64,000 bases of DNA from Metabacillus litoralis (GCF_003667825.1 NZ_CP033043.1:1179001-1243000); one strand, 5' to 3'; positions 37,444-46,563 are shown, numbered from the stretch's first letter. Made by a program: numbers and translations. Notes: generated from the letters alone by a model not told the origin.

Positions 37444-37464
37444 AATTGAAGATAAATGTTAGAA
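37444..37464. repeat. Solitary copy of the 21-bp repeat unit
   Basis: AATTGAAGATAAATGTTAGAA differs slightly from the AATCGAAGATAAAATGTTTAG-type units of the 9119-9506 array. It sits just after a terminator in a 335-bp intergenic region. It could be a founder-like or leftover copy, or chance. Confidence 0.5.
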
Positions 37465-37648
37465 ACACTATTTTTTTAGGTAACTCCTCCATTTCTCATT
37501 TATATTATTCTTGTTATTTAGTATAATAAGTTCAATCCTAGTAAGTTAGATGATTATACAAAGAACTCCCTTTAAAATAACTGAAATTTTGAGTGAAACT
37601 ACATATCTTATTAAAAAATAGTAGACTACAATAAATTACAAGATCTAT

Positions 37649-37662
37649 TGTAAGCGGTAACA
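37649..37662 (+). promoter_or_regulatory. Strong candidate cre (CcpA) box
   Basis: TGTAAGCGGTAACA matches 13 of 14 positions of TGWAARCGYTWNCW, with a mismatch only at the Y. It lies 38 bp before the amidohydrolase gene and predicts carbon-catabolite repression of this operon. Confidence 0.65.
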
Positions 37663-37699
37663 TATTTTGATACTAAATAAAATATGAGGGGGATTGGAA

Positions 37700-38722
37700 A
37701 TGTATAAATTGCCAAATGGTGAAGAGATTTTTATCATTGATGCTCATATTGCTTTATGGGATGGCAGTAAAGAAAATCAGTTGAACATTCACGGTGATCA
37801 ATTTATAAGTTGCTTCTATGATTATCATACTAACTTAAGTCCAGATGAGTATATTTGGCCAAAGGAAAAATTTTTAAAATACGACCCTGAAACACTCGTG
37901 AAGGATGTTTTTATCAAGGGATATTCAGACATCGCCATTTTCCAACCTGTATATTTAAAAGAATTTTATAAAAATGGATTTGGAGATTTTGATGCAAATG
38001 AGGAATTGGCAAAGAAATATAAAAATCGATTTATTTGTAACGGTACATTTGATCCAAGACACGGAGAACGTGGACTTGAACAATTAGAAGAAAATAAAGA
38101 AAAGTACAATTGGCAAGGGGTAAAACTATATACAGCCGATTGGTATGGTGATTCAAAAGGATATAAACTATCAGATCCATGGGCTAAGCGATACTTAGAA
38201 AAATGTTTAGAACTTGGGATTAAGAATATTCACGTGCATAAAGGACCTACTATTACTCCACTAAATCGCGATGCATTTGACGTAGCAGATATTGATGATG
38301 CAGCATCCACCTTTCCAGATTTAAACTTCATTGTTGAACACGTTGGTTTACCTAGATTAGAAGATTTTTGTTGGATTGCTACACAAGAAAAGAATGTATA
38401 TGGTGGTTTAGCTGTTGCCATGCCGTTTATTCATTCGAGACCCCGTTATTTTGCAGAAATTATTAGTGAATTACTCTATTGGATTGGAGAAGACCGTATT
38501 TTATTCGGTAGTGACTATGCTATTTGGGAACCTGGCTGGCTTATCGAGAAATTCATTGAAATGGAGCTACCTGATGATATTCAAAAAGAAACAGGTGCAA
38601 ACCTGGACTTGAATGTAAAAAAGAAAATCTTAGGTGAAAATGTTGCAGCTTTATATAATATTGACATTGAAGCCCATAAGAAGTTACTTAAAGACTGTTC
38701 GCTAGCTAATCATTTTGCTTAA
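37700..38722 (+). CDS. Amidohydrolase (ACMSD-like, PF04909)
   Basis: 340 aa. A TIM-barrel metallohydrolase pattern: FIIDAHIALWDG (the first metal site reads H-I-A rather than H-x-H), HVHKGP, FIVEHVG and LFGSDYAIW. These resemble the amidohydrolase_2/ACMSD group. ATG at 37700 follows GAGGGGGAT; an in-frame TTG two codons upstream is unlikely. It is followed by a MIP18-like gene and DJ-1. In actinobacterial binuclear-iron monooxygenase clusters (mim/prm) a similar amidohydrolase sits next to a DUF59 gene; no monooxygenase is present here. Confidence 0.82.
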   Translation: MYKLPNGEEIFIIDAHIALWDGSKENQLNIHGDQFISCFYDYHTNLSPDEYIWPKEKFLKYDPETLVKDVFIKGYSDIAIFQPVYLKEFYKNGFGDFDANEELAKKYKNRFICNGTFDPRHGERGLEQLEENKEKYNWQGVKLYTADWYGDSKGYKLSDPWAKRYLEKCLELGIKNIHVHKGPTITPLNRDAFDVADIDDAASTFPDLNFIVEHVGLPRLEDFCWIATQEKNVYGGLAVAMPFIHSRPRYFAEIISELLYWIGEDRILFGSDYAIWEPGWLIEKFIEMELPDDIQKETGANLDLNVKKKILGENVAALYNIDIEAHKKLLKDCSLANHFA

Positions 38723-38752
38723 ACCTTGAACCGAAAAAGGAGAGGGGATCGT

Positions 38753-39478
38753 ATGGAAAAGGAGAAGCAAGTATATCAAATGCTTGATCAAGTATACGAC
38801 CCGGAACTTGATCAGCCCTTAACAGAATTAGGATTTATCGATCATATCGTCATTGAAGGTTCAATTGTGGAAGTTATCTTTCGTTTACCGACTTATTGGT
38901 GCTCACCAAACTTTGCTTACATCATGGCGGAGGATATTCATAAGTATGTATCATCACTTAATTGGGTGGAAGAAGTAAAAGTGAACCTAATTGATCACTG
39001 TGCATCCAATGAAATTAACCAAGGTGTTACAAAAGGAAAAGCATTCAGTGAATCACTTACCGCTTTTAGCGGGTCTGACGGTGATTTGGATGAACTACGT
39101 AAAACATTTCAAATAAAGGCGTTTTATGCAAGGCAAGAAAAAATGATCAAACACCTCCTTTATCAATTAGACATGACTAAGGAGAAGATCGTCAGTATAT
39201 TACATTCGGATTTAATATCTCTTAATCTATCAAAAGAAGGTCAATTGATTAGGACAAAGTATTTTGAAAAGAAAAACCTTTTCAATCACTCTAGTCCACT
39301 TGCCTTCACAACACCAGAAGGGGAATCCCTTACTATTGAATCATTTTCAGATTATTTACTTGGTGCTAAAAGAACAAGATTAAGCATGGAATTCAATGGT
39401 CACTATTGTAGAGGTTTACTAGAAGCAAGATACAAACTGCCGTCTATAAAAGAGCAAGAAAGCACAATTAATAACTGA
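38753..39478 (+). CDS. MIP18/DUF59 iron-sulfur assembly-like protein
   Basis: 241 aa. N-terminal ~95 residues show the MIP18 family pattern DPELDQPLTELGFIDHI and YWCSPNFAY. The ~145-residue C-terminal part is unlike any domain I recognise, ending HYCRGLLEARYKLP. The ATG at 38753 follows GGAGAGGGGATCGT. Role probably in metallocluster maturation of a partner enzyme, perhaps the preceding amidohydrolase; inferred from context. Confidence 0.72.
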   Translation: MEKEKQVYQMLDQVYDPELDQPLTELGFIDHIVIEGSIVEVIFRLPTYWCSPNFAYIMAEDIHKYVSSLNWVEEVKVNLIDHCASNEINQGVTKGKAFSESLTAFSGSDGDLDELRKTFQIKAFYARQEKMIKHLLYQLDMTKEKIVSILHSDLISLNLSKEGQLIRTKYFEKKNLFNHSSPLAFTTPEGESLTIESFSDYLLGAKRTRLSMEFNGHYCRGLLEARYKLPSIKEQESTINN

Positions 39479-39538
39479 ATATTTAGAATGTTAATGCATT
39501 CTTAATATAAAATTAATTTGTAAAGGGGAACTGTAAAC

Positions 39539-40111
39539 ATGAGTAAAAATGTACTAATTGTAACTGGTGATGCTGTGGATTGCTTAGAAATTTACTATCC
39601 TTACTATCGCTGCATTGAAGAAAATATATCAGTGACAATCGCTTCTCCAACGAAGAAGAAGCTTCAAACCGTCTGTCATGATTTTCTTCCTGAAATGGAG
39701 ACTTTCACTGAAAAACTAGGCTATAAAATTGAATCTCATGCATCTGTTGATGACATTAACCCTGCAGATTATGATGGTCTTATTATCCCTGGTGGACGTG
39801 CGCCGGAATACATTCGTATGAATCCAAAAGTACAAGAGATCACTGCACATTTTCTAAAAGAAGATAAACCAATGGGAGTTATATGTCATGGTCAACAAGT
39901 ACTTACAACTGTTCGTGAGCATATTAAAGGACGTGAAATGACTGCCTATACAGCTTGTCGTCCTGAAATTGAAGCTGCTGGAGCTACATATATCGAAGAA
40001 ATGTTACATGTAGATGGCAATTTAGTAACAGGTCATGCTTGGCCAGACCTGCCAAGATTTATGAAAGAATTTTTCAATATTCTTAATGTGAAGGAAGAAG
40101 CAAGCGTATAA
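39539..40111 (+). CDS. DJ-1/PfpI-family protein
   Basis: 190 aa. The nucleophile elbow MGVICHGQQVL contains the Cys-His of DJ-1/PfpI proteins, and the PADYDGLIIPGGRAPEY loop provides the conserved acidic side. Family activities include glyoxalase III, deglycase-like and protease. ATG follows AAAGGGGAA. Ends at a strong terminator, closing the three-gene operon. Confidence 0.88.
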   Translation: MSKNVLIVTGDAVDCLEIYYPYYRCIEENISVTIASPTKKKLQTVCHDFLPEMETFTEKLGYKIESHASVDDINPADYDGLIIPGGRAPEYIRMNPKVQEITAHFLKEDKPMGVICHGQQVLTTVREHIKGREMTAYTACRPEIEAAGATYIEEMLHVDGNLVTGHAWPDLPRFMKEFFNILNVKEEASV

Positions 40112-40125
40112 ATGAATAATCCAAG

Positions 40126-40157
40126 AGACTGTGGAGGTTTCCTCTACAGTCTTTTTT
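40126..40157 (+). terminator. Intrinsic terminator
   Basis: AGACTGTGGAGG / CCTCTACAGTCT, a 12-bp stem with one mismatch, then six T. Confidence 0.9.
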
Positions 40158-40272
40158 AAAAAGGGTTTATTTATATTGCTATTGCTTACAATTAGTTTCC
40201 AGACTTGTGCAGGTGAGAGATTTTTATATCGAGATTATTCTCAATCTAATATGCAAAGGATATGATTTTAAT

Positions 40273-41424
40273 ATGCGGCTTGTCCCTGAATTAGCAAAAA
40301 AAATTGTTAATGAAGTACAGCTTGTAATGACAGAAGATACCATTGTTGTAGATCAGAATGGCTACATTATCGCTTCGACAGATTCAAATAGAGTAGGAAC
40401 CTTTCACGAAGGGGCAAATATCGTGATGAAAACAAAGAAAAAACTTTATATTAATGAAGAATTCGCTACTCATTTACAGGGGGTAAAACCTGGAATTAAT
40501 TTACCGATTATCTATGAAAATGATGTCATTGGTGTGATTGGAATAACTGGGATTCCAAAAGACATAGAACCTTTTGCAGAACTTATTAGAAGAATGACAG
40601 AACTCATCATCAGAGAGGCAAATTATATTGAAAAAAAAGAATGGAAAACAAGAGGGCTAGAATCCTTTTTCTATGAATGGTTATACAATCAAGACGTTGA
40701 TGAGGAATTTATTCACCGAGGGGAGATTCTTGGAATCTCATTTAACAATGCATATCTATGTATCCTTATCCAACTCGATTCTCAATTATCTCAAGAAAAA
40801 TTAAAGAACATCCAATTTTTATTAAATAGTTGGTTTACAACTGAGTTACTCAGAGATCAAGATGACTATTTAGTCCAATGGGGACAAGACCGATTTGTAT
40901 TATTAAAAAGCGCAAAAAGGGTAATTTCAATGACTGGATTACAATTTATGCTAGAAACTTGTAAGCAATATTTTGCTAATCATCACCAAACAAACTTATC
41001 AATCGGTGTAGGAAAAACAGTTGAATCCAAATATATTTATTCGTCATATCAAGAAGCGAAAAAGGCTCTAAAAGTCGCAGAAAAAAATAATTCTGTTGTC
41101 TTTTACGACTCTTTATTGTTAGAGATTATTCTAGAGGAGATAAACGAAAAGACTAAAAATGAATTCATTCATCGAGTTTTGTCTAGTATCAAAGAGGACG
41201 ATGATTTAATTGAAACTTTAAAAACTTATTTTTATTATAATCAATCTTTAAAGAATACAGCTGATGCATTACATATTCATATTAATACTTTACATTATCG
41301 ACTGAAACAAATTAGAGATATAACAAACATCGATCCAAAAAGTGCTGAAGGAACAACTTTATTTTATATTGCCCTTTCCTATTATCAATTAGATAAACAA
41401 CCAAAAACTCAACATGTTTTCTAG
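40273..41424 (+). CDS. CdaR/PucR-type transcriptional activator
   Basis: 383 aa. The N-terminal 130 residues show the sugar-diacid-recognition type domain (ELAKKIVNEVQLVMTEDTIVVDQNGYI). A GGDEF-like central region (YQEAKKALKVAE) and a C-terminal PucR-type HTH (LKNTADALHIHINTLHYRLKQI) follow. ATG at 40273 has AAAGGATATGA. It precedes glcD-glcF as B. subtilis ysfB precedes ysfC-ysfD, so glycolate or a related hydroxyacid is the likely inducer. Confidence 0.85.
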   Translation: MRLVPELAKKIVNEVQLVMTEDTIVVDQNGYIIASTDSNRVGTFHEGANIVMKTKKKLYINEEFATHLQGVKPGINLPIIYENDVIGVIGITGIPKDIEPFAELIRRMTELIIREANYIEKKEWKTRGLESFFYEWLYNQDVDEEFIHRGEILGISFNNAYLCILIQLDSQLSQEKLKNIQFLLNSWFTTELLRDQDDYLVQWGQDRFVLLKSAKRVISMTGLQFMLETCKQYFANHHQTNLSIGVGKTVESKYIYSSYQEAKKALKVAEKNNSVVFYDSLLLEIILEEINEKTKNEFIHRVLSSIKEDDDLIETLKTYFYYNQSLKNTADALHIHINTLHYRLKQIRDITNIDPKSAEGTTLFYIALSYYQLDKQPKTQHVF

Positions 41425-41443
41425 CTATTTTCGTATTTTTCTC

Positions 41444-41474
41444 CATCGTTCTCATCGTTTTCTACCATTATAAT
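41444..41474 (+). promoter_or_regulatory. Promoter of glcDF with tandem direct repeat at -35
   Basis: CATCGTTCT (41444-41452) and CATCGTTTTCT (41453-41463) are adjacent direct repeats just upstream of a TATAAT at 41469-41474. No TTGACA-like -35 is present, suggesting an activator-dependent promoter; the CdaR-type protein upstream is the natural candidate. Inference. Confidence 0.5.
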
Positions 41475-41506
41475 TAGGTCAAAGAGATAAAGTAGGGGGA
41501 ATTTCA

Positions 41507-42919
41507 ATGCTTGATACTTCCATAAAAAAACAATTTATAAAAATTGTTGGAGACAAATATTTTCAAGATACAGCTGAGGCTAGACTCGTATACTCTTACG
41601 ACGCTACACCGAATTTTCAATCATTGCCAGACGCTGTAATCATGCCCGAAAACACTCTGCAAATTCAGCAAATTATGAAACTATGCAATGATGCCAAAAT
41701 TCCAATTGTCCCGAGAGGTTCAGGTACAAATTTAAGTGCTGGTACATGTCCAACGCACGGAGGGATTGTTTTAACATTTAACCGAATGAATCAAATTTTA
41801 GAAATTGATGAAGACAATCTAACAGTTACTGTCCAACCTGGGGTTATTACATTAGATATGATTCATGCCGTAGAGGAAAAGGGATTATTTTACCCACCAG
41901 ATCCAAGCTCAATGAAAATCTCAACAGTAGGCGGCAACATAAATGAATGCTCTGGTGGTCTTCGAGGATTAAAATATGGAGTAACAAAGGATTATGTATT
42001 AGGACTTAAGGTTGTACTTCCGAATGGAGAGGTCGTTCATACAGGTGGAAAGCTTGCAAAGGATGTTGCTGGTTACGATTTAACAAATTTATTCGTTGGA
42101 TCTGAAGGTACACTCGGAATTGTCACCGAGGCTACATTAAAGTTGATACCAATCCCCGAAACGAAAAAAACACTGTTAGCCTTATTTCAAGATATGGATG
42201 CTGCAGCTAAAACGGTATCCGCCATCATTGCGAATAAAATCATTCCAGCTACATTAGAATTTCTAGATCAATCAACATGTGAGGTAGTGGAAGAATTTGC
42301 AAAAGTCGGTCTTCCAACAGATGTTAAGGCTGTTCTGTTAATTGAACAAGATGGTCCTTCCGAAATTGTAGACAGAGATGTTCAACATATTTTGAAAATT
42401 TGTCATGAAGGAAATGCTGTTTCAGTAAAATTAGCGAAAACAAAAGAAGAGGCTGAGGGTTTAAGTACAGCACGGAGAGCAGCATTATCTGCCCTCGCAC
42501 GTTTAAAACCAACAACCATTCTAGAGGATGCGACTGTTCCTCGCTCGAAAATAAGCGAAATGGTTGCAGCGATTAATGAAATTGCAGAAAAATATTCTTT
42601 AAAAATCTGTACTTTTGGTCATGCAGGAGATGGAAATTTGCACCCAACTTGTTTAACAGATGCTCGAGATACTGAAGAAATTCACAAAGTAGAATTAGCT
42701 TTTGAAGAGATATTTTCAAAAGCAATAGAATTAGGTGGCACGATTACGGGGGAGCATGGAGTAGGAGAGATGAAATCACCATATTTAGCATGGAAAATTG
42801 GAGATAGTGGGGTATCAGTTATGAAAGCAATTAAACAGGCTTTTGACCCAAACGGCATCATGAATCCTGGAAAAATGTTTGCAAAAGATACTCGTAAAAG
42901 AGTGGTGGTAAATACATGA
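41507..42919 (+). CDS. glcD: Glycolate oxidase FAD subunit GlcD
   Basis: 470 aa. PCMH-type FAD domain with PRGSGTNLSAGTCP and the FAD-oxidase C-terminal domain with GHAGDGNLHPT and GEHGVGEMK. Oxidises glycolate or a related 2-hydroxyacid. AGTAGGGGG precedes ATG. Overlaps glcF by 4 bp. Lactate oxidation subunits are a possible alternative, but the fused CdaR neighbour favours glycolate. Confidence 0.9.
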   Translation: MLDTSIKKQFIKIVGDKYFQDTAEARLVYSYDATPNFQSLPDAVIMPENTLQIQQIMKLCNDAKIPIVPRGSGTNLSAGTCPTHGGIVLTFNRMNQILEIDEDNLTVTVQPGVITLDMIHAVEEKGLFYPPDPSSMKISTVGGNINECSGGLRGLKYGVTKDYVLGLKVVLPNGEVVHTGGKLAKDVAGYDLTNLFVGSEGTLGIVTEATLKLIPIPETKKTLLALFQDMDAAAKTVSAIIANKIIPATLEFLDQSTCEVVEEFAKVGLPTDVKAVLLIEQDGPSEIVDRDVQHILKICHEGNAVSVKLAKTKEEAEGLSTARRAALSALARLKPTTILEDATVPRSKISEMVAAINEIAEKYSLKICTFGHAGDGNLHPTCLTDARDTEEIHKVELAFEEIFSKAIELGGTITGEHGVGEMKSPYLAWKIGDSGVSVMKAIKQAFDPNGIMNPGKMFAKDTRKRVVVNT

Positions 42920-44238
42920 AACAATCTGTGAAGGAAGACATTCAGAAAGGTTTTCAAGAACGATTAAATTATGATGAACTCATGAATTGTATGCGATGTG
43001 GATTTTGCCTGCCTTCATGCCCAACGTATGGACAGACAAATCAATATGAAGCTTCCTCACCCAGAGGAAGAATTGCCCTTATGAAAGGCGTAGTTGACGG
43101 TTTGATAGAGCCTGATGCAACCATTGAAAGACAGTTAAATCAATGCTTAGGCTGTCGCGCTTGTGAACCTGTTTGTCCCTCTGGTGTAAAATATGGTCAT
43201 TTACTTGAAGAAGCACGCGATGTGATTCAACAAAAAAAGAAACATACATGGCCAGTCCGAGTTTTAAGACATTTTATATTTGATGAACTATTTCCCAAAA
43301 AAGAAAGAATTAAAAAAGTTCATCATCTTCTTTCAATTTATCAGCAAAGTGGTATTCAAACCTTTTTTCACAAAACAAAGCTACTGTCATTACTCCCTGG
43401 GAACCTAGAACAATTTGAAAAGGCTTTACCTATAGTTCCTTCTAAGAATGAAATGAACAATAGGCCAACTTATCTAAAAGCCAAGAACCAAACGAAGCGA
43501 AGAGTAGCTTTTTTTTCCGGTTGTTTAATGGACACTATGTTTATGAAAATAAATGATGCTACGTTAAAACTTTTACAACAAGCGGGATGTGACATCTTTA
43601 TTCCAGAACAACAGGGCTGTTGTGGAGCTCTACATGCACACAGTGGTGAGAAAAAGACCGCTAAACAACTTGCAAAAATAAACATTGAAGCGTTTGAAAC
43701 TTTAGATATAGACGATATTGTTCTTAATGCAGGTGGTTGCGGTGCTCTTTTAATCGAATATGATCATCTTTTAAGAGATGAACCTGAATGGCAGAAAAGA
43801 GCCGAAAAATTCGCCGAAAAAGTAAAGGATTTTTCTGAAATTTTAATTGAACTTAAATTTAATGAAGATCATTATTTATCACTACCTGATCAAACGGTTA
43901 CATACCAAGATTCTTGTCATTTAAGAAATGTAATGAAAACATCGAGTGCACCAAGAAAATTACTTAGAGCCATTGATGGTACATTCTATAAAGAAATGAA
44001 AGGGGCTGATCAATGCTGTGGTTCTGCAGGTGTATATAATTTAACGGAACAAAAGATGTCGATGCAGATATTAGATGATAAAATGATCAAGGTAAAAGAA
44101 ACGAAAGCACAGACGATTGTAACTTCAAACCCTGGGTGCTTGTTACAAATGAGGTTAGGTATTATTAGAGAAGGATTACAAGATTCAGTAAGAGCGGTTC
44201 ACTTGGCAGAGCTACTAGCAGAATCAATTAAAGAGTGA
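42916..44238 (+). CDS. glcF: Glycolate oxidase iron-sulfur subunit GlcF
   Basis: 440 aa. Two N-terminal 4Fe-4S motifs, CMRCGFCLPSCP and CLGCRACEPVCP. Two CCG domains, CCGALHAHSGE and CCGSAGVYN, follow and hold further cluster or heme-disulfide-type ligands. Passes electrons from GlcD to the quinone pool. There is no separate GlcE in the window, as in B. subtilis. Confidence 0.92.
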   Translation: MKQSVKEDIQKGFQERLNYDELMNCMRCGFCLPSCPTYGQTNQYEASSPRGRIALMKGVVDGLIEPDATIERQLNQCLGCRACEPVCPSGVKYGHLLEEARDVIQQKKKHTWPVRVLRHFIFDELFPKKERIKKVHHLLSIYQQSGIQTFFHKTKLLSLLPGNLEQFEKALPIVPSKNEMNNRPTYLKAKNQTKRRVAFFSGCLMDTMFMKINDATLKLLQQAGCDIFIPEQQGCCGALHAHSGEKKTAKQLAKINIEAFETLDIDDIVLNAGGCGALLIEYDHLLRDEPEWQKRAEKFAEKVKDFSEILIELKFNEDHYLSLPDQTVTYQDSCHLRNVMKTSSAPRKLLRAIDGTFYKEMKGADQCCGSAGVYNLTEQKMSMQILDDKMIKVKETKAQTIVTSNPGCLLQMRLGIIREGLQDSVRAVHLAELLAESIKE

Positions 44239-44372
44239 AGACAAAAAGGAACTGCCTGATTATTAGGTTTTCCAGCTTTCTCAATAACACGGTCTTGGTT
44301 AATTGCTTCTTGAAGGCGTTCTTGATAAGCTCGTGTTTCTTGCGAAAAAAGACTGTAAACAAACTTGATCAT
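44199..44372 (-). other. Coding-like remnant on minus strand
   Basis: An open frame of 57 aa (ATG 44372 to TGA 44199) has charged, helical composition: MIKFVYSLFSQETRAYQERL then QEAINQDRVIEKAGKPNN. It has no ribosome site, overlaps the end of glcF and carries the DUF4177 terminator. It looks like the C-terminal part of a lost gene, or chance. Family not recognised. Confidence 0.25.
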
Positions 44373-44391
44373 CTCGAGTTTGTCTACAGTC
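44345..44391 (-). terminator. Terminator of DUF4177 gene
   Basis: GACTGTAAACAAACT (44351-44365) pairs with AGTTTGTCTACAGTC (44377-44391) with one mismatch. Read leftward, it ends in six T. Confidence 0.85.
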
Positions 44392-44403
44392 AGTCATGAA
44401 ATA

Positions 44404-44595
44404 TTAAGAGCTAACAAGTCTCTCAAAAATGATCTCATAATATGCCGCTGAACCATATGCAGCGGTGCCGGGTGCAAAAATTTGAACCAGTCTCCAACCG
44501 TCTTTTGCATGTTGTTCAATGATTTCCTGATATTCAGCCTTAGGTTTACCACTCCACTTTCCAATTTCAACTTTTTCAAATTTATATTCAAACAT
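44404..44595 (-). CDS. DUF4177 small protein
   Basis: 63 aa beginning MFEYKFEKVEIG, with KDGWRLVQIFAPG and YYEIIFER. This is the DUF4177 pattern of a small alpha/beta sheet protein. ATG at 44595 follows ATAGGAGGA. The frame read by the overlapping 65-aa ORF is a shadow. Function unknown. Confidence 0.8.
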   Translation of the reverse strand: MFEYKFEKVEIGKWSGKPKAEYQEIIEQHAKDGWRLVQIFAPGTAAYGSAAYYEIIFERLVSS

Positions 44596-44889
44596 TGATC
44601 GTTCCTCCTATTATCTTTTTCTTTTATTTAAAGTAAAAAGGTTTCATTTTTATTATATCGGGTAATATTTACCCAAAACTACTAAATTAGTAAATTTTTA
44701 TGAAACGATTTTACTAGAACCAACACACCTGCTATTCGACAAAGTTCGATATTAAGATAATTTTAGCGAGTTTCAAAAGATAGAGAAAATATATCTTTTT
44801 CTTCAAGATATTAAGGTTATTTATGGAAAACCCTTACATATCAAACTACTTTACCTACTTAACCTATGTCACTCTATCTCACATATCAT

Positions 44890-44923
44890 TTGACAAATCT
44901 ACCATTACCTATGGTAGTATAAT
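44890..44923 (+). promoter_or_regulatory. Promoter of TRAP operon with operator inside the spacer
   Basis: TTGACA (44890-44895) and TATAAT (44918-44923) are separated by 22 bp. The spacer is occupied by CTACCAT-TACCT-ATGGTAG, a perfect 7-bp inverted repeat (44899-44917). A repressor, or an activator that bends DNA to fix the spacing, is expected. The region 44596-44889 shows no further feature. Confidence 0.55.
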
Positions 44924-44967
44924 TATGTGTTTACACAAAATTACCAATAAAAGGGGGCTTTACAAAT

Positions 44968-45981
44968 ATGATGAAGAAATTTCGTAGTAGTTTTCTGTTC
45001 ATCATGATCTTATCACTTATGATGGTCATTGCTGCATGTGGCGGCGGGACTGGAGGCGGTGATGAGGGAGCTACAGGTGGAGAAGAAGGTAATGACACAG
45101 GTGGCGAAACTCAAAACCTTAGTCTTTTAACTGGTGGTACTGGTGGTACATATTATCCACTTGGTGGACAACTCGGAAACATCATTTCTGAAAACACAGA
45201 TGCAAACATAACACCACAAACATCAGGAGCATCTGCGGAGAATATGGAGACATTAAGAAATGGCGAAGCAGAGCTTGCTTTCACGCAAACAGACATTGCT
45301 TCATATGCTCTTGAAGGAAAAGAAATGTTTAAAGATGCACCGATTGATAACGTTCAAGCAATTGGTTCACTTTACCCAGAAACAGTTCAGCTTGTGACAA
45401 CTGCTGATAGCGGAATCACATCTGTTGAAGATTTAAAAGGGAAAACTGTTTCTGTAGGTGCACCAGGTTCTGGAGCTTACATCAATGCCATCCAAGTTCT
45501 TGAAATTCACGGCTTAACGGTTGATGACATTAAAGCACAAAACCTATCATTTGATGAATCAACAGACGGAATTCAAGCAGGAAACATTGATGCTGCATTT
45601 ATTACAGCTGGGACTCCAACTGGTGCTGTTGAAGCATTATCAGCACAAGATGATGTTGTAATCGTTCCAATCGCAGAAGAGAAGGTTCAAGAGCTAGTAG
45701 AAAAATATCCTTACTATGCGGCAGACACTGTTCCTAGTGGAACGTATAACATCGAAGCTGATGTTAGTACAGTTGCTGTTAAGGCAATGCTAGTTGCATC
45801 AAAAGACCTTGATGAAAACTTAGTGTATGAGATGACAAAAGCTTTATTTGATAACACTGACAAAATCACTCATGCAAAAGGTGAGTTCATTACACCTGAA
45901 TCAGCACTAGAAGGAATTGGAGATATGGAACTTCATCCTGGAGCTGCTAAGTACTTTGAAGAAAAAGGCGTTTCGAAATAA
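44968..45981 (+). CDS. TAXI-family TRAP substrate-binding lipoprotein
   Basis: 337 aa. Signal peptide with lipobox at Cys24 (VIAAC), a Gly/Glu-rich linker, then the TAXI fold with LTGGTGGTYYPLGGQL. These bind dicarboxylates, amino acids or lipids; the ligand is unknown here. Start ATG at 44968 follows AAAAGGGGG; a following ATG is in frame. First of a three-gene TRAP operon. Confidence 0.9.
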   Translation: MMKKFRSSFLFIMILSLMMVIAACGGGTGGGDEGATGGEEGNDTGGETQNLSLLTGGTGGTYYPLGGQLGNIISENTDANITPQTSGASAENMETLRNGEAELAFTQTDIASYALEGKEMFKDAPIDNVQAIGSLYPETVQLVTTADSGITSVEDLKGKTVSVGAPGSGAYINAIQVLEIHGLTVDDIKAQNLSFDESTDGIQAGNIDAAFITAGTPTGAVEALSAQDDVVIVPIAEEKVQELVEKYPYYAADTVPSGTYNIEADVSTVAVKAMLVASKDLDENLVYEMTKALFDNTDKITHAKGEFITPESALEGIGDMELHPGAAKYFEEKGVSK

Positions 45982-46053
45982 CATGTCTAAGAATCGGTAG
46001 ATCGTATGATGCGGTCTATCGATTTCATTTGCAATGCTTTAAAGGGTGGTTCT

Positions 46054-46563
46054 ATGAGGCTTAAGATAACTCTAGTAATTGTACCTCTACTCTTGCTTAT
46101 CACTTTGCTCGTTTTCATTCCTTTTAAACAAACTCTTGTTTTTACTTATGAAAACGAAGAAAAACTACTTGCATATCTACCTTTTGAGAAAGATCATTCC
46201 TTTCAAATAAAATATACACATTCCATTCATCTTTCAGATGTTATTGAAACCTACACACTTACTAAAAAGCAAATTATCTTAACTGAACTTTCTTACAAAG
46301 ATTTTGCAATAGGCATGCCTTCTAATGCAGAAGGAGATGAGGTATTTGAAGAAAAAAATGGTACATACTACATAAAGAATATGAACCGTGCTTTCCCATT
46401 TATTGATCTTCGTCTCGGGCAGGTAAGAGCGGATCATCGAATTATTTATAAGGACCACACATATACATTATCAAATTTTATTAAACCTGGAACATGGGTG
46501 CGAATGTCATCTAAAAAAATGTCATTATGGGAACTATTGAAAGGAGTGAACATAAGTGGTTGA
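46054..46563 (+). CDS. DUF1850 membrane-anchored protein
   Basis: 169 aa. N-terminal membrane helix then a soluble domain with YTHSIHLSDVIETY and WVRMSSKKMSLWELLK. DUF1850 proteins occur almost always between a TAXI binding protein and a fused TRAP permease, exactly as here. ATG at 46054 follows AAAGGGTGG; an open frame from 46006 is not used. Overlaps the permease by 8 bp. Confidence 0.85.
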   Translation: MRLKITLVIVPLLLLITLLVFIPFKQTLVFTYENEEKLLAYLPFEKDHSFQIKYTHSIHLSDVIETYTLTKKQIILTELSYKDFAIGMPSNAEGDEVFEEKNGTYYIKNMNRAFPFIDLRLGQVRADHRIIYKDHTYTLSNFIKPGTWVRMSSKKMSLWELLKGVNISG

